From the NCBI GenBank assembly GCA_038231495.1, contig JBBRLG010000531.1, forward strand, positions 1 to 5,167: 5,167 nucleotides of DNA, read 5' to 3'. This stretch comes from JBBRLG01 sp038231495. Lineage in GTDB: Bacteria > Planctomycetota > Planctomycetia > Gemmatales > Gemmataceae. A program made the position numbers and the translations under genes. Shown in pieces: positions 1-5,167 of this stretch; position 1 is the stretch's first letter, and every line of letters starts with the position of its first letter. The notes beneath the pieces are model-generated. The model was not told the origin of the DNA, did not search any database, and saw only the letters and a list, made by a program, of their open reading frames with translations.

Positions 1-8
1 GCGCTTCA

Positions 9-28
9 GGCTTGTGTCATTCCAAGCC
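9..28 (-). other. Weak hairpin downstream of the stop codon
   Basis: GGCTTG (9-14) and CAAGCC (23-28) can pair as a perfect 6-bp stem with an 8-base loop, 25 bases past the stop codon in gene direction. No T-run follows on either strand, so it is not a convincing intrinsic terminator. A stem this short can occur by chance. Confidence 0.2.
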
Positions 29-52
29 GCGGTGAGTAGAACGAGGCATCAG

Positions 53-3000
53 CTAACGGGCGGGCAGTCCCCACAGGCGTAGCGTCATGTCCTGGGAAGA
101 CGAAATAATCCACTTGCCGTCGGGCAGGAACGCCGCACCCGTTACGCCGGAGGTGTGCTTGTCGTACGTTTGCAGGAGGGTGTAGGTGTCCGCGTCCCAG
201 ACGCGCAACATCTTATCCTTGGTCCCGCCGGCCACGGCCAGCCGCCGGCCGTCGGGCGAAAAGGCAACGATCCACACTTGATCGACGTTGCCCTCAAAGA
301 CGTGCAAACAGTCCCCCGACGTTGCGTCCCACAGGCGTGCCGTCGTGTCGTAGCTGCCGGTGAGGAGCCTGCGGCCGTTCGGCGAAAACGCGACCGAGGC
401 GACGCCCTCCGTGTGGCCCTCGAAGCGTTTGACCTGCTCGCCCGTGTCCGTCTTCCACAGGTAGAGGTTTTTGTCAAGGCACGTCGTCGCAAGATACCGA
501 CCGTCGGGCGACAATGCCAGACTGTTAATGCGACTTTTCGGAGTGTTAAAAGTCATGATTTTGTCGCCGGTTTCCGCGTCCCAGGCGAAGCAACTGCCGT
601 TTTCGCCGCCGGAATAGATGCGCCGACCGTCGGGCGAAAACAGCGCGACCCAGGCGACCGAGTCGTGGCCGTCCAGTTCCCGGATTTGGGTGCCCTTGTC
701 GATGTCCCACAGGCGAACCGTCTTGTCGGCACTGGCCGACACGGCCCGGCGGCCGTCGGGCGAATAGACGACAAAGCGTACGATGTCCGTGTGCCCTTCG
801 AGCTTTTTAACCTCGTCGCCGGTTTCAAGGTTCCAGAGGCGGATCGTGGCGTCATACCCGGCAGACAGGGCAAAGCGGGCGTCCGGCGAAATCGCGACGC
901 GGTCGATGCCTTTCGTGTGGCCCTTGTAAACGCGCAACTCACCGACGGGCAGGTTCGCGGCGAACGCCGGCAAGTCCCACACCCGCACCGTGTTGTCCGC
1001 ACCACCGGACACGGCGTGCTTGCCGTCCGGCGTCAGCGCGACGCCTAGCACCCCCTGACTGTGCCCTTCGTAGCGGCTTTTTTCCTGGCCGTTACCTACG
1101 TCCCACAGCCGCACGGTTTTGTCCTCCGCGCCCGACACCAACCAGCGGTCGTCCGCCGAGAACGCCAGGCTCGTGACGGTGCCTGCGTGGCCGACGAAGG
1201 TGGCCAGCAACTGGCGCGATTCCAGGTCCCACAGCGACACCTGGCGGTCCTTGCCGCCGGTCGCCACCCGATGCCCGTCGGGTGAAAGTGCCAGGGTGAG
1301 CACTTCATTCGGGGTGGCCCAGCGGGCTACCTCCTGGCCGGTGCCAAGGTCCCACTTGCGGACCGATTGGTCCTTGGAGCTGGACACGGCAAACCGCCCG
1401 TCGGGGGTAAAGGCCACGCCCGTGACCGGGCCGGAGTGGCCATCGAGTCGTTTCAATTCGTCCGGGTTGTTCGCATCCCAGAGGCGGACGGAACCGTCCT
1501 CCGCCCCCGAAAGAATTTGCTTGCCGTCGTTGGCAACCGCCACGCACCGCAGCACACTGGCCTGCGGGGGATAGGCCCGGATTTCTTTACCGCCGTCGAT
1601 TTCCCATAGCCGGAGGCGACGGTCGTTGCCCACCGACGCGGCCAGGAGGCCACTGGGAAACACGGCGACGGCATTTACGGTGTCGCCGTGGCCGGTGAAC
1701 GATGGCAGTGCCGCTCCCTTCTCGAAGTCCCACACGAAAACGGCTTTGTCCGCCCCACACGCCAACACCCGTCGGCCGTTCGATGACACGACAACGCTTT
1801 CCACCCTTTGCGTCGGCCCCGTCAGGATGCGCGCTTCCTTGGTAACGACGAGACTTGCCGGCAACGGGGGCGGGTCGAAGGCGGTGCGGGGTAAGTCCCA
1901 GAGGAACAGGTTCTTGTCCATGGCACCGGAAAGGAGGCGCGTGCCGTCCGGCGTAAAGGCCGCGCCGGTGATCTGGTCGGTGTGGCCGCTGTACTTGCAA
2001 ATGAGTTGGCCGGTCGCCACGTCCCACAAGTGCAGCACCTTGTCCGGCCCGCCGGACGCCAGCCGCCGACCGCCCGGCGACACGGCGACGATCCAGATCG
2101 AATCCGTGTGGCCTTCAAACCGGCGCACTTCCTTGTCGGATTCCACGTCCCAAAGGCGGACGAACTTGTCGCCGCTGCCGGTGACGAAATGACGGCTATC
2201 GGGCAAAAAGGCGACCGTCGCCGTACTCGCGCCAACGTCGTATTTCCGTAGGAGCGCACCGTCCACCACGTTCCAAATTCGTACGGTGCCGTCCCAGCTG
2301 GCGGTCGCCGCCCGCTTGCCGTCCGGGGACAAGGCGACACTATTAACGTTTTTGGTGTGCCCCTTGAACTCTTTCAGCACCTGGCCGGTTGCCACGTCCC
2401 ACAGGCGGGCGCTATTGTCGCCCGCGCCGCCGCTCAGGATGCGCGTGCCGTCCGGCGACCAGACGCAGCCCCAGACGACTCCCGTGTGGCCCTCCAGGAG
2501 GTTAACCTGCGCGCCCGTTGCGACGTTCCAGATGCGCACCGTTTTGTCCTCGCCGCACGAGACGGCGCGCTTGCCGTCGGGCGAAAAAGCGACATAATGG
2601 ACCGTTTTTAAGTGGCCGCTGTAGATGCGCAACTGTCGTCCAGTGTGCAGGTCCCACAGCCGCACGGTGCCGTCGTAACCGGCGGACAGGGCCGTGTTGC
2701 CGTCGGGAGCGATCGCCACCCGGTCAACCTTGTGGTCGGGGGTGCCGAAGCGGCGGACTTCCGTCAGCGGCAGGCCGGGCACCGACGGGGTTTGCAACGG
2801 TGCCGGCGAGCGCTTCGTCGCGTCCCACACTTGCAGGCCGTGGTCTGCGCCGACCGACACCACCCAGCGATCCTCGTGGGTGTACAACGCCTGGGTAACG
2901 CCGCCGCGGTGCTGCCCCAGATGGTAGAGGAACTGACCCTTATCCGCGTCCCAAATGCGCACGGTGTCGTCGCGGCTGCCGAACCCGCAGGAAACGATCC

Positions 3001-5167
3001 GCTTTTCGTCGGACGAAAAATGCGCGGCGCGGACCTTGCCTGCATGGCCGACGAACCGCAGGACCTCCGTCGCTTTGGCCAGGTCCCACAACCGCATGGT
3101 CGCGTCGTCGCTCGCGGACAGGGCGCGCTTGCCGTCGTTGGTGAAGACGACGCTGTGGACGGGGGCCGCGTGTCCCACACAGCGCTTTAATTCGGTGCCG
3201 TTGTCCAGGTTCCACAGCCGCACTGTGCGGTCTTCACTACTGCTCAAGGCTTGACGGCCGTCGCGCGCAATCGCCACGGACCAGACGGTATCACTGTGGC
3301 CTTTGCAAAAGAGCTTCGTGGAGGCGCTCTCCACGTCCCACAGCCGCAGGTCGCGGTCGTCGCCTGCCGACAGGACGTGTTGACCGTCGGGGGCGAACGC
3401 GACGGCGCGCACCCAATCGGTGTGGCCTTCGAGCCGACGCTGCTCGATGCCCGTCGCCACCTGCCAGATGCGGATGGTGGTGTCGCCGCTGCCCGACACC
3501 GCCCGCAGGCCGTCGCGGGAAAAGGCGACGCTCGTGACCGGCAGCGTGTGGCCGACGAAGGTGCGGATCGGCTTGCGCGTCTCCAGGTCCCACAGGCGTA
3601 AGCTGAAATCGTCGCTGGCCGTGAGGGCGTACCGACCATCCGGCGACACGGCCAGGTTGCGGATCGGGAACTCGTGCGCGGCGACGGCCGCGACCGTCGG
3701 ATCGCCGGGTTGAGTCGGTGATTTCTGGAAGGCCACGACGACCACCTGGTGTTCTCCGTCGCGGAGGAAAATGATTTGCCTCAGCGGTTCGTGGCCCGGT
3801 GCTGTCGCGACGACGGTGTGTTCTCCGGCCGGCAGCCGCAGTTCTAACTTGGCATTCGCGGCGCTTACGGGATGGTCGTCCACGCTGAGTGTCACGTCGT
3901 CGCCGAACCGGTTCAGTGCGATCGCAACCGTTCCCATCCGCGCGGCAGGGCTGGTCGGGGCTGCCGCGCGGTTCATCCAAAAGAAAACTCCTAGCGAGAC
4001 CGCCAAAGCTGCAAATAGCAGTCCGCCGGCGACGGCCAGCAGCGCCCAGCGTTTGATTGGCGTCTTGGTAAGGCGGCGGTCGGCCTCGGCGGGCAGGACT
4101 TCGCCGCTAAATTCTTCGTAGGTTTCGTTCGGGGCGGTCGTCCGGATCGATTCGGCTTTCGCTTTGCCCTTGGGCGGCACGACTTTGGTGGTGACCGCCG
4201 TCGGCACCGGCGTCGGGCGGACGGCCGATTCGTCTACCCCTTGCAACGACGGGGCTGCCAATACCGGTGCGCCAACGCTTGCGTCGGGGAGGGACGGGTT
4301 TGAGACGGCCGTCTGGTTTTTCCGCTCGGCGCGGATGTATTCGGTCAGCGCCGACGCCATCGCCGCCATCGTCGGGTAGCGGTCGGAAATCTTCTTCGCC
4401 AGCGCTTTGAGGCAGATGGCTTCGAGGCGCGGGTCAATGTCGGCGCGGTAAACCGTGGGCGGTTTCGGCGGCTGGATTAAGGTCTTGGCCAGCACGGCGG
4501 TGGTCGGCCCCTCGAACGGCAGGCGGCCGGTGAGCAGCTCGTACAGGATCACGCCCAGGCTGTACACGTCGCAGCCGGCCCCCATCGCGTCGATGTCGCC
4601 GTAGACTTGTTCCGGCGACATGTACACCGGCGCGCCCAGGATCGAGCCGTTGCGCGTCAGCCGCGTGTCCTCCTTGTCCTGGTCCACCCACCGCGCCAGG
4701 CCGAAGTCCATCACGATCGGCTCGCCGCGCTTGTTAATCATGATGTTGCCCGGCTTCAAGTCGCGGTGAATGACGCCGTGCTTGTGGGCCTCACTCACGG
4801 CGTACGCGACCATCCGGACCAGGGTGGCGATGGCGAACTGCGGCAGGCGTTTGCCGGGCTTGATGAACCGCGACAACGTCCAGCCGTCGACGTAGGCCAT
4901 CGTCAGGTAGGGCGTGCCGTCAACTTCGCCGACGTCGAACACGGGGCAAAGGTTGGGGTGGTTGATCGTGGCGGCGGCGCGCGCCTCGCGGGCAAAACGT
5001 TTCAGGTTCTCGGGGTCGCTGCCGGCGAGAAAGCGCGGCACCTTGAGCGCCACCCGGCGGTCGAGGCGCGTGTCGTGGGCCAGGTAGACCGCTCCCATGC
5101 CGCCGGTGCCGAGCGACTTCAGGATGCGGTAGCGGCCGAACTGCTCCGGCAGCGGCGGCGGTTCCAC
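53..5167 (-). CDS. Transmembrane serine/threonine protein kinase with PEGA-like module and 28 WD40 repeats
   Basis: Predicted to transfer phosphate from ATP to Ser/Thr of cytoplasmic proteins, with the WD40 region acting as a binding platform. Domains in order: kinase (about 12-278), low-complexity linker (279-371), one membrane segment (373-398), PEGA-like module (411-482), four seven-bladed WD40 propellers (491-1703). Visible kinase residues are the Gly-loop 20-25, Lys42, Glu61, HRD 134-136, Asn141 and DFG 154-156. The reading frame is uninterrupted and ends in TAG. The start is taken as the GTG at the window edge because it lies 11 residues before the FGRYRI-type kinase opening, the usual spacing. 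The frame is still open there, so a start further upstream is possible. The next Met (24) is inside the Gly-loop and cannot be the start. The protein is far longer than a simple PknB-type kinase because of the 28 blades. Kinase-WD40 fusions are well known in Planctomycetota. The substrate and ligand are unknown. The class is certain; the biological role is not. Confidence 0.97.
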   Translation of the reverse strand: MEPPPLPEQFGRYRILKSLGTGGMGAVYLAHDTRLDRRVALKVPRFLAGSDPENLKRFAREARAAATINHPNLCPVFDVGEVDGTPYLTMAYVDGWTLSRFIKPGKRLPQFAIATLVRMVAYAVSEAHKHGVIHRDLKPGNIMINKRGEPIVMDFGLARWVDQDKEDTRLTRNGSILGAPVYMSPEQVYGDIDAMGAGCDVYSLGVILYELLTGRLPFEGPTTAVLAKTLIQPPKPPTVYRADIDPRLEAICLKALAKKISDRYPTMAAMASALTEYIRAERKNQTAVSNPSLPDASVGAPVLAAPSLQGVDESAVRPTPVPTAVTTKVVPPKGKAKAESIRTTAPNETYEEFSGEVLPAEADRRLTKTPIKRWALLAVAGGLLFAALAVSLGVFFWMNRAAAPTSPAARMGTVAIALNRFGDDVTLSVDDHPVSAANAKLELRLPAGEHTVVATAPGHEPLRQIIFLRDGEHQVVVVAFQKSPTQPGDPTVAAVAAHEFPIRNLAVSPDGRYALTASDDFSLRLWDLETRKPIRTFVGHTLPVTSVAFSRDGLRAVSGSGDTTIRIWQVATGIEQRRLEGHTDWVRAVAFAPDGQHVLSAGDDRDLRLWDVESASTKLFCKGHSDTVWSVAIARDGRQALSSSEDRTVRLWNLDNGTELKRCVGHAAPVHSVVFTNDGKRALSASDDATMRLWDLAKATEVLRFVGHAGKVRAAHFSSDEKRIVSCGFGSRDDTVRIWDADKGQFLYHLGQHRGGVTQALYTHEDRWVVSVGADHGLQVWDATKRSPAPLQTPSVPGLPLTEVRRFGTPDHKVDRVAIAPDGNTALSAGYDGTVRLWDLHTGRQLRIYSGHLKTVHYVAFSPDGKRAVSCGEDKTVRIWNVATGAQVNLLEGHTGVVWGCVWSPDGTRILSGGAGDNSARLWDVATGQVLKEFKGHTKNVNSVALSPDGKRAATASWDGTVRIWNVVDGALLRKYDVGASTATVAFLPDSRHFVTGSGDKFVRLWDVESDKEVRRFEGHTDSIWIVAVSPGGRRLASGGPDKVLHLWDVATGQLICKYSGHTDQITGAAFTPDGTRLLSGAMDKNLFLWDLPRTAFDPPPLPASLVVTKEARILTGPTQRVESVVVSSNGRRVLACGADKAVFVWDFEKGAALPSFTGHGDTVNAVAVFPSGLLAASVGNDRRLRLWEIDGGKEIRAYPPQASVLRCVAVANDGKQILSGAEDGSVRLWDANNPDELKRLDGHSGPVTGVAFTPDGRFAVSSSKDQSVRKWDLGTGQEVARWATPNEVLTLALSPDGHRVATGGKDRQVSLWDLESRQLLATFVGHAGTVTSLAFSADDRWLVSGAEDKTVRLWDVGNGQEKSRYEGHSQGVLGVALTPDGKHAVSGGADNTVRVWDLPAFAANLPVGELRVYKGHTKGIDRVAISPDARFALSAGYDATIRLWNLETGDEVKKLEGHTDIVRFVVYSPDGRRAVSASADKTVRLWDIDKGTQIRELDGHDSVAWVALFSPDGRRIYSGGENGSCFAWDAETGDKIMTFNTPKSRINSLALSPDGRYLATTCLDKNLYLWKTDTGEQVKRFEGHTEGVASVAFSPNGRRLLTGSYDTTARLWDATSGDCLHVFEGNVDQVWIVAFSPDGRRLAVAGGTKDKMLRVWDADTYTLLQTYDKHTSGVTGAAFLPDGKWIISSSQDMTLRLWGLPAR
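59..943 (-). repeat. WD40 propeller 4 (blades 22-28), C-terminal
   Basis: Residues 1409-1703, with blade-ending Trp at 1445, 1487, 1529, 1571, 1613, 1657 and 1699. The entry linker is short (1401-1408). The opening strand is ELRVY (1410-1414), followed directly by KGH. Blade 6 of this propeller has a two-residue loop insertion (GGTKDK), close to where blade 6 of propeller 1 has three. GH is lost in blades 4 (NTPKSR), 6 (EGNVD) and 7 (DKHTS). The protein stops five residues after the last Trp (WGLPAR), so the propeller ends cleanly and the C-terminus is complete. Confidence 0.9.
968..1840 (-). repeat. WD40 propeller 3 (blades 15-21), most divergent
   Basis: Residues 1110-1400, with blade-ending Trp at 1146, 1188, 1230, 1272, 1313, 1355 and 1397. 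It follows a Pro-rich linker (1094-1109, DPPPLPAS) and opens with the strand EARIL (1111-1115). The first, third and fifth blades lack the GH dipeptide, having TGPTQRV, YPPQASV and WATPNEV instead, so this propeller is the least canonical of the four. It ends with WDLP (1397-1400), as propeller 2 does. Confidence 0.88.
1889..2764 (-). repeat. WD40 propeller 2 (blades 8-14)
   Basis: Residues 802-1093, with blade-ending Trp at 838, 880, 923, 965, 1006, 1048 and 1090. It is separated from propeller 1 by a Pro-rich linker (785-801) and opens with the strand EVRRF (803-807), the likely velcro strand. Blade 12 lacks GH (KYDVGAST). The propeller ends with WDLP (1090-1093). Several blades resemble the same-numbered blades of propeller 4 closely: DRVAI and LSAGYD in the first blade, WIVA..SP.GRRLA in the sixth, TGAAF in the seventh. 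This suggests a copy of an entire propeller. Confidence 0.9.
2816..3697 (-). repeat. WD40 propeller 1 (blades 1-7)
   Basis: Residues 491-784. The seven repeats end at Trp526, 568, 610, 652, 694, 739 and 781. Typical WD40 marks are SPDG turns, GH dipeptides in blades 2-6 and [IV]RIW/LRLW-D endings. Blade 6 has a three-residue insertion in the loop before its last strand (around GFGSRDD, 728-734), giving a 45-residue spacing. Blade 7 has GQH in place of GH. The first strand (TVAAVAAHEF) is the likely closing strand. The fold should be a closed seven-bladed beta propeller for protein binding, predicted to lie outside the cytoplasm. Confidence 0.9.
3722..3937 (-). other. PEGA-like beta module between membrane and propellers
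   Basis: Residues 411-482. The pattern is that of PEGA domains: an opening beta strand (GTVAIALNRF), a short 'VDDHPV' turn, then LPAGEHTVVATAPGHEPLRQ, where L-P-A-G-E-H and the later A-P-G-H match the typical 'L.pG.h.v.v...Gy' PEGA signature. It ends with paired strands (IIFLRDGEHQVVVVAF). PEGA modules are common in extracytoplasmic or wall-associated parts of bacterial kinases. The module probably acts as a spacer or a surface/wall contact. The classification is by eye only. Confidence 0.72.
3974..4051 (-). other. Single transmembrane segment
   Basis: Residues 373-398 form one long hydrophobic stretch (WALLAVAGGLLFAALAVSLG and following FFWM). Basic residues precede it (Arg364, Arg365, Lys368, Lys372, Arg373) and one Arg (400) follows. 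The excess of positive charge on the N-terminal side predicts kinase in, C-terminal region out. There is no N-terminal signal peptide, so this segment would act as an internal signal anchor. No second membrane segment is visible elsewhere in the protein. Confidence 0.9.
4055..4333 (-). other. Cytoplasmic juxtamembrane linker, low complexity
   Basis: Residues 279-371 connect the kinase to the membrane segment. The stretch is rich in Pro, Thr, Ala and Val, has no recognisable fold, and carries a basic patch (KGKAKAES, 333-340). It is probably disordered. It holds several Ser/Thr residues that could be autophosphorylated, as is common in juxtamembrane linkers of bacterial receptor kinases. That role is inferred from family behaviour, not seen here. 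Confidence 0.7.
4334..5134 (-). other. Hanks-type Ser/Thr kinase catalytic domain
   Basis: Residues 12-278. All core catalytic elements are seen: nucleotide loop GTGGMG (20-25), ATP-anchoring Lys42 in VALK, helix-C Glu61 in FAREARAA, catalytic loop HRDLKPGN with Asp136 and Asn141, metal-binding DFG with Asp154, SPE at 184-186 in place of APE, DVYSLG with Asp200, and the late Arg263. HRD Arg135 is present, so the kinase belongs to the class normally switched on by activation-loop phosphorylation. Thr168, Thr171 and Ser175 are candidate sites. One residue is odd: the P+1-loop Thr of the usual GTPxYMSPE stretch is Ala179 (GAPVYMSPE). The domain should be active on the other residues, but this change could affect substrate handling. 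Confidence 0.96.

Noticed and set aside
9..28. Hairpin as an intrinsic terminator of the kinase gene
   Set aside because: The stem is only 6 bp and no T-run follows on either strand, so it is recorded only as a weak hairpin.
155..1048. 297-codon open frame on the plus strand opposite propeller 4
   Set aside because: It lies wholly opposite the WD40 coding sequence. Its own repeats (VGRK, VPQA-type motifs) recur with the 42-codon blade period, so they are mirror images of the WD40 repeats. It resembles no family. GC-rich periodic DNA keeps antisense frames open.
1119..2611. Several further plus-strand open frames of 74-188 codons
   Set aside because: All overlap the kinase-WD40 gene and overlap each other. 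Their translations are Arg/Pro/Ser-rich without domain motifs, typical of shadow frames.
59..3676. Regularly spaced repeated blocks, considered as a CRISPR or other DNA repeat array
   Set aside because: The period (about 126 bp) is that of a 42-residue WD40 blade, and the blocks encode the conserved SPDG and LWD motifs. They vary as protein-coding repeats do.
4055..4333. Possible second gene or domain between kinase and membrane segment
   Set aside because: The frame is continuous, with no stop or plausible restart. The composition is that of a disordered linker.
53..5167. A multi-gene undescribed system
   Set aside because: Only one gene is in view, and its class (bacterial kinase-WD40 fusion) is known. 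Any operon partners lie outside the window.

Overview
The window holds one gene. It is read on the minus strand and fills all but 52 bases. The protein is about 1704 residues long: a very large bacterial Hanks-type (PknB-like) serine/threonine kinase fused to a long WD40 array. Three traits suggest a planctomycete, probably of the Gemmata-type lineage: the GC-rich sequence, the N-terminal block of the form PLPEQFGRYRILKSLG, and the kinase + membrane segment + WD40 layout. This assignment rests on recalled family style, not on a search.

Layout in gene direction (high to low coordinates). An intact-looking kinase domain (about residues 12-278) is followed by a Pro/Thr/Ala-rich juxtamembrane linker (279-371), one hydrophobic membrane segment (373-398) and a PEGA-like beta module (about 411-482). 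Then come 28 WD40 repeats reaching to the last residues of the protein. The tryptophans ending the repeats are 41-45 residues apart, except for three longer gaps (57, 56 and 48), which fall exactly after repeats 7, 14 and 21. The array therefore reads as four consecutive seven-bladed propellers. Each of the last three is preceded by a short linker ending in an E-x-R strand that looks like the closing ('velcro') strand.

Positive charge before the membrane segment predicts a cytoplasmic kinase and an extracytoplasmic PEGA plus propeller region. That would make the protein a single-pass receptor-like kinase with a large protein-binding ectodomain. The ligand or partner cannot be told from the sequence.

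The remaining 52 bases (1-52) lie downstream of the TAG stop and contain only a weak 6-bp hairpin. The coding frame is still open at the window edge (5167), where a GTG is the apparent start, so the promoter, the ribosome binding site and the upstream neighbour are not visible. I see no RNA gene, mobile element or CRISPR array. Other open frames in the window are by-products of the GC-rich, 126-bp-periodic coding sequence.
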